Source of the DNA: Roseovarius mucosus DSM 17069
GTDB lineage: Bacteria > Pseudomonadota > Alphaproteobacteria > Rhodobacterales > Rhodobacteraceae
Reading direction: 5' to 3'
Assembly (NCBI RefSeq): GCF_000768555.3
Contig: NZ_KN293975.1
Location: 310,001 to 374,000 of the forward strand
Length of the DNA stretch: 64,000 bases
The notes below the pieces were generated by a model that ran no database searches, had not been told where the DNA came from, and worked only from the letters and a program-made list of their open reading frames with translations. Every line of letters starts with the position of its first letter. The first letter of the stretch is position 1. Of this stretch, positions 18,781 to 28,109 are shown one piece after another. The position numbers and the translations under genes were made by a program.

Positions 18781-20235
18781 ATGACGGCGCAGCAGACCGG
18801 AAATTTCATTGCAGGTGCATGGCGCGACTCCGAGGTACGCATTGAGAATCGCAACCCGTCGGATTTCTCGGACTTGATCGGCAATTATGCGCAGGCGGAT
18901 CGCCAAGAATTGGAAGAGGTGATTGCCGCAGCGCGGGCTGCGCAGCCGGCCTGGTGGGCGGCGGGCATTCAGAAACGCCATGACGTGCTGATGGCGATTG
19001 GTACGGAGTTGATGGCACGCAGCCCGGAGATCGGTGCACTCGTTGCCCGTGAAGAAGGCAAGCCGCGCGCCGAAGGCGTGGGCGAAGTGTATCGCGCCGG
19101 GCAGTTTTTCACGTACTATGCCGCCGAAGTGCTGCGCCAGATGGGGGATTTCGCCCAGAGTGTGCGCTCCGACATTGATATTGACGTGCGCCGGGAACCT
19201 GTGGGTGTCGTGGCGATTGTCAGCCCTTGGAATTTTCCTGTGGCGACACCTGCGTGGAAGATCGCCCCAGCCTTGGCCTTTGGCAATGCTGTGGTCTGGA
19301 AACCAGCCAATCTGACCCCGGCCAGCGCGGTCGCGCTGGCAGAGATCATCGCAAGGCAGGATATGCCACGCGGCCTGTTCAACCTTGTCATGGGGCCGGG
19401 GCGCGCAGTGGGCGAGGCGCTGGTGGCACATCCGGGCATTGATGCCATCAGCTTTACCGGCTCGGTCAGTGTCGGACGTGGCATCGCGGCTGCGGCGGTG
19501 CCGAACATGACCAAGGTGCAGATGGAAATGGGATCGAAAAACCCGATGCTGATCCTTGACGATGCCGATCTGGACCTTGCGGTGGCACATGCGACGGGCG
19601 CCGCCTTTGGCGGCACCGGGCAGAAATGCACGGCAGCCTCGCGCTTGATTGTGCATGCGGCGGTGCATGATGAGTTTGTCGCGCGGCTGGTGGATGCAGC
19701 GCGCGCGCTCAGGGTCGGACACGCGTTGGAGGAGGGCACACAGATCGGGCCGGTTGTCAGCGCCGGGCAACTCGCGCAAAATCTGGCTTATATCGAACAG
19801 GGTCGGGCAGAGGGAGCAGAGCTTTTGTGTGGCGGAGAGCGGTTGGAGCGCGCGACCGAAGGCTATTACATGGCCCCGGCGGTCTTTGCAGGCACAGGCA
19901 ATGACATGGTCCTGAACCGCGAGGAAATGTTCGCGCCGATCACCTGCGTGATCAAGGTGGGCAGCTACGACGAGGCGCTGAGCGTTGCCAATGACAGCGA
20001 ATTCGGCCTGACTGCCGGGATCATGACGCGCAGTCTGGCGCGTGCCAATCATTTTCGTGCGCATATGCGGGCAGGCACGGTGATGGTGAACCTGCCCACG
20101 GCGGGCACCGACTATCACGTGCCCTTTGGCGGGCGCGGTGCGTCTAGTTTTGGATCGCGCGAACAGGGTCAGTATGCCGCCGAGTTCTACACCACGGTCA
20201 AGACAGCCTATGTCGCGCGGGGACTGCCGGAATGA
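18781..20235 (+). CDS. NAD(P)-dependent aldehyde dehydrogenase
   Basis: A 484-aa enzyme of the ALDH superfamily oxidising an aldehyde or semialdehyde to its acid. The catalytic cysteine is C283 (GGTGQKCTAASR) and the general base is E249 (QMEMGSKNP). SPWNFPVATPAWKIAPAL and FTGSVSVGRGIA mark the cofactor-binding fold. It resembles the alpha-ketoglutarate/succinate semialdehyde dehydrogenase branch, but the substrate cannot be fixed. The ATG at 18781 follows GGAAGAACGG; an in-frame upstream ATG at 18679 lies in the promoter region. First gene of a four-gene operon; its stop overlaps the next start (ATGA). Confidence 0.92.
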   Translation: MTAQQTGNFIAGAWRDSEVRIENRNPSDFSDLIGNYAQADRQELEEVIAAARAAQPAWWAAGIQKRHDVLMAIGTELMARSPEIGALVAREEGKPRAEGVGEVYRAGQFFTYYAAEVLRQMGDFAQSVRSDIDIDVRREPVGVVAIVSPWNFPVATPAWKIAPALAFGNAVVWKPANLTPASAVALAEIIARQDMPRGLFNLVMGPGRAVGEALVAHPGIDAISFTGSVSVGRGIAAAAVPNMTKVQMEMGSKNPMLILDDADLDLAVAHATGAAFGGTGQKCTAASRLIVHAAVHDEFVARLVDAARALRVGHALEEGTQIGPVVSAGQLAQNLAYIEQGRAEGAELLCGGERLERATEGYYMAPAVFAGTGNDMVLNREEMFAPITCVIKVGSYDEALSVANDSEFGLTAGIMTRSLARANHFRAHMRAGTVMVNLPTAGTDYHVPFGGRGASSFGSREQGQYAAEFYTTVKTAYVARGLPE

Positions 20236-21221
20236 GCATGGTGATCGACGGGCTGCAATATGCCAACTGGTCGGAAAAAATATTTCGCCAAATGCGCGCA
20301 GGTGGCGTGGACGCGGTGCATGTCACGATCACCTATCACGAGAATTTCCGCGAAACGGTGCTGAACATCGAGGCGTGGAACCGACACTTCGAGCGGTTTC
20401 CCGATCTGATCTTTCAGGGGTTCGAGGCCGGGGACGTGACCCGCGCAAAAGAGACCGGACGCACCGCGATTTTCTTTGGCGCACAAAACCCAAGCTGTAT
20501 CGAGGATGATATCGGGCTGGTCGAGGTATTGCACCGGCTGGGCCTGCGGTTCATGCAATTGACCTATAACAACCAATCCCTATTGGCGACGGGCTGTTAC
20601 GAGGCAGAGGATACCGGTCTCGCACGGATGGGGCGCGAGGTGGTTGCGGAGATGAACCGCGTCGGTCTGGTCGTGGACATGAGCCATTCGGGCGAGCGCT
20701 CCACGCTCGATGCAATTGCCCATTCGAGCCGCCCGATTGCCATCACTCACGCCAACCCCGCCACGTGGCACCCCGCGCGGCGCAACAAATCCGATCGGGT
20801 TCTGGCGGCCCTGGCCGAAAGCGGTGGCATGCTGGGCTTTTCGCTTTATCCGCATCACCTCAAGGGCGGCGGTGCCTGCACCCTTCATGACTTCTGCGAG
20901 ATGGTGGCGCGCACCGCCGAAAGGATGGGGCCAGAGCGGCTGGGGATCGGCAGCGATCTTTGTCAGGATCAACCCGACTCGGTCGTGGAATGGATGCGGA
21001 GCGGCCGGTGGACCAAAGCGGTGGATTTTGGCGAAGGCAGTGCCGATGCGCCGGGGTTTCCGCCAATGCCGGATTGGTTTCAGGACAACCGGCATTTTGG
21101 TGCGATTGCGGATGGATTGCATGCCGTGGGGATGAGCAGATCAGAGGTCGAGGGTATCATGGGGGGCAACTGGCTTAGGTTCTTCGATGAAGCGTTCGGG
21201 CCACACGGAGCCGCTCGATGA
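20232..21221 (+). CDS. Peptidase M19 (renal dipeptidase)-like protein lacking the HxD motif
   Basis: A 329-aa TIM-barrel protein of the M19/renal dipeptidase superfamily. H152 (VVDMSHSGE) and H173 (ITHANP) match two metal-binding histidines, with the 21-residue spacing known from human renal dipeptidase. The N-terminal DGHxD motif is replaced by DGLQYANW, and the usual EGG segment by GAQNP, so one of the two metal sites appears lost. A mononuclear hydrolase or a different amidohydrolase activity is likely. It starts in an ATGA overlap with the dehydrogenase and ends in another with the next gene, so it is surely co-translated with them. Confidence 0.85.
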   Translation: MSMVIDGLQYANWSEKIFRQMRAGGVDAVHVTITYHENFRETVLNIEAWNRHFERFPDLIFQGFEAGDVTRAKETGRTAIFFGAQNPSCIEDDIGLVEVLHRLGLRFMQLTYNNQSLLATGCYEAEDTGLARMGREVVAEMNRVGLVVDMSHSGERSTLDAIAHSSRPIAITHANPATWHPARRNKSDRVLAALAESGGMLGFSLYPHHLKGGGACTLHDFCEMVARTAERMGPERLGIGSDLCQDQPDSVVEWMRSGRWTKAVDFGEGSADAPGFPPMPDWFQDNRHFGAIADGLHAVGMSRSEVEGIMGGNWLRFFDEAFGPHGAAR

Positions 21222-22897
21222 CATGCGGCGCCCTCAATCCGATGCCAGAGGCCGCGCCGTATCGGCGCAGCCCCGATACGGTGATGCGACTGGCGCGGAT
21301 GGGGGCGGCCCATCCGACCCGCCTTTCTTTTCTGCGCCAGATGTTGCGCAGAGTGCAAAACGAGAACTGGCGATTTGAGCGCCCCGTCTGGGAATTTGAC
21401 GCGCGAGGTCAAGGACGGGCGGTTTACTGCGCCATTGGACCGGAGCGGACCTATAGCCTTGTGGCTTTTGGCCATGACCTGCCCGACGAGTTGCGTTCGG
21501 ATCGGGTGATTGCCACCGCTTGGGATGCGACCTTCACGCTGTTTGATGGCGTGCCCGACGCAGACGATCTGGCCCGTCTGGAGCGCAATGTGCCCTTGCA
21601 AGAGGCTGGGCGCGTGAGCGTGCGGGAATTGAGCCTGAGTCGTGCCAACAAATCGGTGCGCCTCTTTGACCATGTGGTCGCTCGTTTGGCCGCAGGGCAA
21701 CAGCCCGATGCGGCGCAACTGGCCGAAACCGGCTATCTCATGCGCACTACGGCGGTTTATGGTTCAGGCAAGTTTGGCGCGGCGGACCGCGCGCAGATTG
21801 CGGATCGCCCGGAAATGCGCGCACCCTTTCAGGCAGAGATGCTCTCGGTCTGGCTGACGCGGGCCTACACGGTCGATCTGGTAGAGCATCTGGCGCAGAG
21901 GCGGGGCGGCGCCAGCGCTGTGACCTTGGCTCCGGAGTTGCGGCGCATGTTGGGGGTCGGTAATTCTACCGGGCTTGGGATGGCCCCATTTCTGGTGCGG
22001 CATCCGGTCTTGCTCAACAACTGGATGATGGCGCGGGAAGAAGCGCTGGCGCGGGTGCGCGCCCAACGGACCGCCACGCCCGAGACATTGGCGGGATTCG
22101 AGGCGGCGCTGAAGGCCGCGCAGGAGAATGCGCAAGGTTGGCAGAGCGGGCACCCGGTGCAACAGGCACGATTGCTGGAGTTGCGCAACGGTTTGGACGC
22201 GGTCGCCGCGCATATGCGTGACGTCTGGGATCGCTTGGGCGATCATCCCTGGGATGCGCTCTGGCGCTGGGCCGAGGCGCGGCTGCCGCTTGAGGCACAA
22301 GAGGCGCTGGCCGCCGCGATGATAGAGCCACATGGTGACCTCGTGGATGGTCTGGCCGACTGCATGGCCGCCGACGAAGACAGTGCCTTTGGCATCGATG
22401 GGGCGATGACGGTGGCGCGGGCGCGGGCGCTTTTGTCAGAGCGATACAGTTGGGCAATGGGGCTGGATCACGACACGCCGGCGGGCTGCGCGCGGTTTTG
22501 GTATGTCTCCGAGGAAAAGCTCGAGCCGCGTTTGGGGGAACGGGCGGCAGAGCCGGGGGCGGGACGGGAATTGCCGCTGGATATCTCGCGGCAGGCAGTG
22601 GCCTTGGCGCGGGCGCTTGCGGATTGGCCCGAGGACACGCCGATTGCAAAGGTCTTGCTGGCCCAGCCCGAGCATCGCCACATGCTCCGCCGGGTGCAGA
22701 TGGCAGCGATGCGGCCCTATGCCGAGGTGCGCGACAATCTGATTGCCGCCGATGTTCTGCCGATTGACCTCTTGCGCTGCAAACTGGCGTTCTTTGGCGC
22801 AACGCGGTTTGATCCGCGTTCCGATCGTTGGGTGCGGATCAGCCTCTTTCAGGGCGCGCCCTATCCACAGGATCTGGCGGCGGGGGCGGATACATGA
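21218..22897 (+). CDS. Conserved hypothetical protein, partner of DUF3726
   Basis: A 559-aa protein I cannot assign to a characterised family. It has no signal peptide or membrane helix and looks cytoplasmic and helical, with many Arg/Ala/Glu. The N-terminal region (RRSPDTVMRLARMGAAHPTR) is basic. It overlaps the dipeptidase-like gene before it and the DUF3726 gene after it by four bases each, so its product probably forms a complex or works in sequence with these proteins. From memory, proteins of this kind are found with DUF3726 genes in other alphaproteobacteria; this is unverified here. Confidence 0.75.
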   Translation: MTCGALNPMPEAAPYRRSPDTVMRLARMGAAHPTRLSFLRQMLRRVQNENWRFERPVWEFDARGQGRAVYCAIGPERTYSLVAFGHDLPDELRSDRVIATAWDATFTLFDGVPDADDLARLERNVPLQEAGRVSVRELSLSRANKSVRLFDHVVARLAAGQQPDAAQLAETGYLMRTTAVYGSGKFGAADRAQIADRPEMRAPFQAEMLSVWLTRAYTVDLVEHLAQRRGGASAVTLAPELRRMLGVGNSTGLGMAPFLVRHPVLLNNWMMAREEALARVRAQRTATPETLAGFEAALKAAQENAQGWQSGHPVQQARLLELRNGLDAVAAHMRDVWDRLGDHPWDALWRWAEARLPLEAQEALAAAMIEPHGDLVDGLADCMAADEDSAFGIDGAMTVARARALLSERYSWAMGLDHDTPAGCARFWYVSEEKLEPRLGERAAEPGAGRELPLDISRQAVALARALADWPEDTPIAKVLLAQPEHRHMLRRVQMAAMRPYAEVRDNLIAADVLPIDLLRCKLAFFGATRFDPRSDRWVRISLFQGAPYPQDLAAGADT

Positions 22898-23550
22898 GCG
22901 AGATGGCCCAAGACCCGACACGAGCAGGGTCAGAACCGCCGGATTGGGCGGGCGAGGTGATGCAACTGTCGCAGTCCGAGATCACGGCCCTCGCCACCAA
23001 GGCGGCGCGGGGCGCAGGGTTAAGCTGGGGGGAGGCGGAAGAGGCGGGCTGGGCCTGTGGCTGGTTGGCGCGGGCTGGGTTGCCGGCGCCTGCGATGCTC
23101 TTGCGGGGTTTGGACGCGGAATCATCGGCCAGCCCGTTGCGCGCGGGAATCCGGCTGATGGACCACGCCGGATTGCCGGAGGGGCCTTGCGCTCTGCCGG
23201 TAACGCTTCAGGATGTTGCCGAGCCACTGGTTCTCGTGCCCTTTTTGGCACGGGTGGCTGAAAGAATGGGCGCGCCGGTGGATTTGGACCTAGGGTCACA
23301 CACGATCTGTCTGACCGGGCGAGAGCCAGTGCCGGATTTATCCGCGCTGCGCGGGATTTGCCACAGAACTGGCGCTCGGGCGACGATCAGCGTGTCGCAA
23401 TCCAGCAGGGCCGCGGCACCGGGCCGGTTTGACGGACGGATCGAGCGGGGCGTGTGGCAGTCGCTGGATGCCCTGGCGCTTCTGACGACCGTTCCCGCAT
23501 CGGAGGTGTCACGGCAACGGGCCGGGGCCCAATCAAGCGACAATGACTGA
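22894..23550 (+). CDS. DUF3726 family protein
   Basis: A 218-aa protein of family DUF3726, function unknown. The diagnostic start SQSEITALATKAARGAGLSWG, continuing EEAGWACGWLARAGLP, lies at about residues 25-60, after an N-terminal extension. No transmembrane segment or catalytic motif is evident. It is the last gene of the ALDH/M19/unknown/DUF3726 operon, started in an ATGA overlap. Its stop lies 15 bases from the convergent aminotransferase stop with no clear terminator between. Confidence 0.8.
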   Translation: MSEMAQDPTRAGSEPPDWAGEVMQLSQSEITALATKAARGAGLSWGEAEEAGWACGWLARAGLPAPAMLLRGLDAESSASPLRAGIRLMDHAGLPEGPCALPVTLQDVAEPLVLVPFLARVAERMGAPVDLDLGSHTICLTGREPVPDLSALRGICHRTGARATISVSQSSRAAAPGRFDGRIERGVWQSLDALALLTTVPASEVSRQRAGAQSSDND

Positions 23551-23565
23551 GCACGGCAGACGAGC

Positions 23566-24678
23566 CTAGCCGGATTGATCCGCGTCGCGCAGCGCCTCAG
23601 GCAGGGTTCTGGCCAAGACGTCCATCTCCTCTGCCCGCCCGCAACTGATGCGGATGCAGCGATCCTGCGGTGCGACAAAGGGCATGCGCACGAATACCCC
23701 ACGCGCCACCAGCCCTGCCAGAACGCGGCGGGCAAAGGTGCCGTCGCGACCGCAATCGACGGTCACGAAATTGGTGGCGGAGGGCAGCACGCTGAGCCCG
23801 TTTTCCTTGGCGATATGTGCGATGCTGTCGCGAGAGCGGCGCACCTCCGCCTGCACATGCGCGAGCCAGTCGTGATCCTGAAGGGCGGCGAGCGCCCCAA
23901 CTTGCGCCATGCGGTTCATGCCGAAATGATTACGGATCTTGTCAAAGCTCTTGATCAGGGGGGCTGCCCCCACCGCATAGCCGATGCGGGCCCCGGCCAT
24001 GCCATAGGCCTTGGAAAAGGTGCGCATGCGGATGACGCGGGGATCATCGGCGGCGATGTCAGCCGCGGTGCCTTCGGGCGCAAATTCCACATAGGCCTCG
24101 TCAAGGCAGAGAAGGCAGCCTTCGGGAAGGGTATCGAGTGCGTTGACAATCTCTGCGCCCGATACCCAAGTGCCCATCGGATTGTCGGGATTGGCGAAAT
24201 AGATAAGTTTTGCCCCCACATCCCGCGCGCGGGCGATAAGGGCGGGCAGGTCTTCGCGGTCATCGCGATAGGGCACTTTGTGCAGCACCCCGCCAAAGCC
24301 GGTGACGTGGTAATTGAACGTCGGATAGGCCCCGTCCGAGGTGACAACCGCATCGCCTGGCCCAATGAGGAGCCGCACAAGATTGCCCAAGAGACCGTCG
24401 ATGCCTTCGCCCACCAGCACGTTCTCGGGGACTGCGCGCACGTGATCCGCGAGTGCCGCGCGAAGATTATGGCTTGTGGGGTCGCCATATTTCCAGACGT
24501 TCTCCGCCTCGGCGCGGATCGCCGCCAATGCCTTGGGCGAGGGGCCAAAGAGGTTCTCATTTGCCCCCAGACGCGCCGCAAAAGGCGCGCCGCGTTGGCG
24601 TTCCTGTTCCTCTGGACCGACAAAGGGAACAGAGGCGGGCAGGCTGTCGATCAACAGGGTATAGCGCGGATATGTCAT
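23566..24678 (-). CDS. Histidinol-phosphate aminotransferase-like PLP enzyme
   Basis: A 370-aa fold-type I class I/II aminotransferase of the HisC group. The PLP lysine is K223 in FSKAYGMAGARIGY; N166 (ANPDNPMG), D193 and Y196 (LDEAYVEF) are other cofactor contacts. HisC enzymes convert imidazole-acetol phosphate to histidinol phosphate, but relatives use phenylalanine, tyrosine or other amino acids. No his gene is nearby, so the natural substrate is uncertain. It is monocistronic and divergent from the crotonase gene. Confidence 0.88.
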   Translation of the reverse strand: MTYPRYTLLIDSLPASVPFVGPEEQERQRGAPFAARLGANENLFGPSPKALAAIRAEAENVWKYGDPTSHNLRAALADHVRAVPENVLVGEGIDGLLGNLVRLLIGPGDAVVTSDGAYPTFNYHVTGFGGVLHKVPYRDDREDLPALIARARDVGAKLIYFANPDNPMGTWVSGAEIVNALDTLPEGCLLCLDEAYVEFAPEGTAADIAADDPRVIRMRTFSKAYGMAGARIGYAVGAAPLIKSFDKIRNHFGMNRMAQVGALAALQDHDWLAHVQAEVRRSRDSIAHIAKENGLSVLPSATNFVTVDCGRDGTFARRVLAGLVARGVFVRMPFVAPQDRCIRISCGRAEEMDVLARTLPEALRDADQSG

Positions 24679-24787
24679 GGGGCGCAGTTAACGGGATGCG
24701 CCGCCACCTTGCAAGGGTGTGCCGCGACGTTGTGCTGGCCTGCGGACGGGCCATGGTGTTTCATGACGCAAAGCCGGAGGGGATCGC

Positions 24788-25576
24788 ATGGCCAGAGTGA
24801 CGACAGAGATCAGGGATCACATCGCGTATGTGACGCTCACGCGCGCGGACAAGCGCAACGCGGTCGATCCCGAGATGGCCGAGGCGATTGTGGCGGCGGG
24901 GCAGGCGCTATTGGATGCGGATATCCGCGCCGTGGTGCTCTCGGGGGAAGGCAAGGCGTTTTGTGCGGGTCTCGATGTGATGAGCTTTGCGCAACTGGCA
25001 GCGGGAGATCCCGAGGCGCTGATCCTGCCGCGCAGCCATGGCACGGGCAATCTCTTTCAGGCGGTGGCGATGGTCTGGCGGCAAGTGCCGGTGCCGGTCA
25101 TCGCGGCGCTGCACGGGGTTGTCTATGGCGCGGGGTTCCAGCTTGCGCTTGGGGCGGATGTGCGGATTGCTTCCCCCGATACGGAACTCGCGATCATGGA
25201 AATGAAATGGGGACTGATCCCGGACATGGGGGGCATGGCGCTCTTGCCACATCTCACCCGCTCTGACGTGATCCGGCGCATGACCTACACGGCGCGGCCC
25301 ATTTCTGCGGTGCAGGCGCGGGAGTGGGGGCTGGTCACGGATCTGGCCGATGATCCGCTGGCGGCGGCTTGTGATCTGGCCGCCGAGATCGCGGGCCGCA
25401 GTCCCACGGCCATCCGCGCCGCCAAGCGCCTGATTGGTGTGGCCGAGAGCGGGGCGGATGAGGCGCCGATTCTGATGGCAGAGAGCCGGGAACAGGCCGC
25501 GTTGATCGGCAAGCCGGATCAGATGGAACAGATCGCGGCCAATCTTGCGGGACGGGAACCTCGGTTTCGGGGTTAG
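24788..25576 (+). CDS. Enoyl-CoA hydratase/isomerase family protein
   Basis: A 262-aa crotonase-fold enzyme. The oxyanion-hole segments are ALSGEGKAFCAGLDV (about residues 54-68) and HGVVYGAGFQLALGADVRI (about 112-130). EMKWGLIPDMGG follows, but a Glu pair typical of classical enoyl-CoA hydratases is not clearly present, so hydratase, isomerase or thioesterase activity are all possible. The start follows AAAGCCGGAGGGGATCGC, a good ribosome binding site. It is convergent with the PhnA-like gene, only three bases between stops. Confidence 0.88.
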   Translation: MARVTTEIRDHIAYVTLTRADKRNAVDPEMAEAIVAAGQALLDADIRAVVLSGEGKAFCAGLDVMSFAQLAAGDPEALILPRSHGTGNLFQAVAMVWRQVPVPVIAALHGVVYGAGFQLALGADVRIASPDTELAIMEMKWGLIPDMGGMALLPHLTRSDVIRRMTYTARPISAVQAREWGLVTDLADDPLAAACDLAAEIAGRSPTAIRAAKRLIGVAESGADEAPILMAESREQAALIGKPDQMEQIAANLAGREPRFRG

Positions 25577-25579
25577 GGC

Positions 25580-26089
25580 TCAGCGTTTCTTGACGAACTC
25601 GGTCAGGATCACGATGCGCTGACCTTCGACCCGGCCTTCGATATGGGCGGGGTTGTCAAGCACCAGAGAAATGCCGCGCACTGCCGTGCCGCGTTTGGCG
25701 GTGAAATTTGCCCCCTTGACCGGCAGATCCTTGATCAGAACCACGGTATCCCCTTGCGCAAGCGGCACGCCGTTGCTGTCGCGGTGGCCGCTGTCGCGGG
25801 GAATATTGTCGACCCAAGCGCGGGTTTCGTCGTCTAGCCAGAGCTGATCAGCCAGATCGCGCGCCCAATCATGGTCTGACAGCCGGGCCAGCATGCGCGC
25901 GGCCATCACTTGTGTCGGGGCATCCTCGGCCCACATGGACGAGGCAAGGCAGCGCCAATGCTCGGGCTCGGGCGTGCCTGCAATCTGATCGGCGCAGATG
26001 GCGCAGAGGCTGACGCTGGCCCCTTCGGGGCCGCCTGCGACAAGGTATGGGGTGAGGGCGGTATCGGTGGCACAAAGAGCGCAGGGCAT
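25580..26089 (-). CDS. PhnA/YjdM-type zinc-ribbon protein
   Basis: A 169-aa protein. An N-terminal zinc ribbon has C3-x2-C6 and C29-x2-C32 (MPCALC, LCAIC). The C-terminal PhnA domain holds DSNGVPLAQGDTVVLIKDL and VKGANFTAKRGT. E. coli YjdM (PhnA) was named after the phosphonate genes but is not required for phosphonate use, and its role is unclear. The ATG is preceded by GGAG and, immediately upstream, a hairpin with a T run that could terminate transcription in the leader. It is divergent from lepA. Confidence 0.85.
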   Translation of the reverse strand: MPCALCATDTALTPYLVAGGPEGASVSLCAICADQIAGTPEPEHWRCLASSMWAEDAPTQVMAARMLARLSDHDWARDLADQLWLDDETRAWVDNIPRDSGHRDSNGVPLAQGDTVVLIKDLPVKGANFTAKRGTAVRGISLVLDNPAHIEGRVEGQRIVILTEFVKKR

Positions 26090-26105
26090 AACGGGGAACT
26101 CCGGT

Positions 26106-26130
26106 AAAAAAGGGGGCTATGATCCCCCTT
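26106..26130 (-). terminator. Terminator/attenuator in the phnA-like leader
   Basis: Read on the minus strand: AAGGGGG-ATCATAG-CCCCCTT followed by a run of Ts. This is a compact 7-bp GC hairpin plus U-tract, a standard intrinsic terminator. It sits about 17 bases upstream of the phnA-like start codon, so it would stop transcription before that gene unless read through. Alternatively it ends antisense transcription from lepA. Confidence 0.6.
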
Positions 26131-26255
26131 AGACCCGTGCTGCGCGCGACAAAAGCCCGGACTGCACCTGTGCTGTTGCGACGCTGCATTTGCACTGGCC
26201 CGCGTGCATCATCCCACCTTGACCAAACCCCTATTCCCATACATATGCCAAGGCT

Positions 26256-28055
26256 ATGACAGACCTCGCTCACATCCGCAATTTCTCGATCGTGGCCCAT
26301 ATCGACCACGGGAAATCCACCCTTGCCGACCGGTTGATTCAGTCAACCGGGACGGTTCAGGATCGTGACATGAAAGAGCAGATGCTCGATGCCATGGATA
26401 TCGAGCGTGAGCGCGGGATCACGATCAAGGCCAATACCGTGCGCATCGACTACAAGGCGCAGGATGGTGAGACCTATGTGCTCAATTTGATCGACACGCC
26501 GGGCCATGTGGACTTTGCCTATGAGGTCAGCCGCTCGATGCGCGCGGTCGAGGGCAGTCTCTTGGTGGTGGACAGCACGCAAGGCGTCGAGGCGCAGACG
26601 CTGGCGAATGTCTATCAGGCGATTGATGCGGGCCACGAGATTGTGCCTGTGCTCAACAAGATCGACCTGCCCGCGTCGGAATGTGACCGGGTGGCCGAGC
26701 AGATCGAGGATGTGATCGGGATTGACGCGAGCGGTGCTATTCGCGTCTCGGCCAAGACTGGCGTCGGCATTACCGAGACGCTGGAGGCCATCGTCAAGCA
26801 TCTGCCCGCACCCAAGGGCGATGAGAGCGCGCCGCTCAAGGCAATGTTGGTGGATAGTTGGTATGATGCCTATCTGGGCGTCGTGGTTCTGGTGCGGATC
26901 ATGGATGGGCGCATGAAGAAGGGCGACCGCATCCATATGATGCAGACCGGGGCCACCTATAACGTCGAGCGGATCGGCGTGTTCCGTCCGCAGATGGAAA
27001 AGGTCGAAAGCCTTGGCCCCGGCGAAATCGGGTTTATCACCGCCTCGATCAAGCAGGTGCGCGATACCAAGGTGGGCGATACCATCACCCATGAAAAACG
27101 GCCCTGTGACAAGGCATTGCCGGGGTTCAAACCCTCGGTGCCGGTGGTGTTCTGCGGGCTCTTTCCGGTGGACTCCAACGAGTTCGAGGATCTGCGCGAC
27201 GCGATCGAGAAGCTGGCGCTGAATGACGCTTCTTTCAGCTACGAGATGGAAACGTCAGCGGCCCTTGGATTCGGCTTTCGCTGCGGGTTCCTTGGGCTCT
27301 TGCACCTCGAAGTGATCCGCGACCGGATCGAGCGGGAATACAATATCGAGCTGATCACCACCGCGCCGTCGGTGATCTATCACCTCTACATGAAGGACGG
27401 CACGCGCCGCGACCTGCACAACCCCGCCGACATGCCCGATCTGACCTATGTCGATCATATCGAAGAGCCGCGCATCAAGGCGACGATTCTGGTGCCAGAT
27501 GAGTATCTGGGCGATGTGCTCAAGCTCTGTCAGGACCGACGTGGGATTCAGATGGACCTGACCTATGCCGGTGCCCGCGCGATGGTGGTCTATGATCTGC
27601 CGCTCAACGAGGTGGTGTTTGATTTCTACGACCGCCTGAAATCCGTGACCAAGGGCTATGCGTCCTTTGATTATCACCTCGAAGGCTATCGTGAGGATAA
27701 TCTGGTCAAGATGCAGGTCCTCGTGAATGACGAACCGGTGGATGCCCTCTCGATGATGGTTCACCGGGACCGGGCTGAAATGCGTGGTCGCGCGATGTGC
27801 GAAAAGCTCAAGGATCTGATCCCGCGCCACATGTTCAAGATCCCGATTCAGGCGGCCATCGGCGGCAAGGTCATAGCGCGCGAGACGCTCTCGGCGCTGC
27901 GCAAGGACGTGACCGCCAAGTGCTATGGCGGGGATGCCACGCGCAAGAAGAAGCTCTTGGAAAAGCAGAAGGCCGGTAAAAAGAAGATGCGGCAATTCGG
28001 CAAGGTGGACATCCCGCAAGAGGCGTTCATTTCCGCGCTCAAGATGGACAACTAG
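26256..28055 (+). CDS. lepA: Elongation factor 4 (back-translocase)
   Basis: A 599-aa translational GTPase LepA/EF4 that remobilises stalled ribosomes. GTPase motifs: G1 AHIDHGKST (residues ~12-20), G3 DTPGH, G4 NKID. The characteristic LepA C-terminal domain includes [21 protein letters not shown] near residue 560. Length is exactly typical. It is divergent from the PhnA-like gene and appears monocistronic, with a hairpin overlapping the stop codon. Confidence 0.97.
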   Translation: MTDLAHIRNFSIVAHIDHGKSTLADRLIQSTGTVQDRDMKEQMLDAMDIERERGITIKANTVRIDYKAQDGETYVLNLIDTPGHVDFAYEVSRSMRAVEGSLLVVDSTQGVEAQTLANVYQAIDAGHEIVPVLNKIDLPASECDRVAEQIEDVIGIDASGAIRVSAKTGVGITETLEAIVKHLPAPKGDESAPLKAMLVDSWYDAYLGVVVLVRIMDGRMKKGDRIHMMQTGATYNVERIGVFRPQMEKVESLGPGEIGFITASIKQVRDTKVGDTITHEKRPCDKALPGFKPSVPVVFCGLFPVDSNEFEDLRDAIEKLALNDASFSYEMETSAALGFGFRCGFLGLLHLEVIRDRIEREYNIELITTAPSVIYHLYMKDGTRRDLHNPADMPDLTYVDHIEEPRIKATILVPDEYLGDVLKLCQDRRGIQMDLTYAGARAMVVYDLPLNEVVFDFYDRLKSVTKGYASFDYHLEGYREDNLVKMQVLVNDEPVDALSMMVHRDRAEMRGRAMCEKLKDLIPRHMFKIPIQAAIGGKVIARETLSALRKDVTAKCYGGDATRKKKLLEKQKAGKKKMRQFGKVDIPQEAFISALKMDN

Positions 28056-28084
28056 AGCTTTCCGCTGCAACAGCGAAAAGCTCT
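28054..28084. terminator. Stem-loop at the lepA 3' end
   Basis: AGAGCTTT-C-CGCTG-CAA-CAGCG-A-AAAGCTCT is an almost perfect hairpin (8 bp plus 5 bp with one mismatch) beginning at the lepA stop codon. No strong T run follows on either strand, but it sits between the convergent lepA and entericidin genes and probably acts as a shared terminator or 3'-end protector. Confidence 0.55.
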
Positions 28085-28109
28085 GGTGCGGTTTTGAGCC
28101 GCGAAGGTC

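Noticed and set aside
18709..20118. A 469-residue minus-strand open frame opposite the aldehyde dehydrogenase
   Set aside because: Low-complexity Arg/His composition and full overlap with a certain gene; codon-bias shadow.
18781..23550. Assignment of the LysR/ALDH/M19 operon to the hydroxyproline pathway
   Set aside because: No epimerase, D-hydroxyproline dehydrogenase or deaminase gene is present; only the ALDH would fit.
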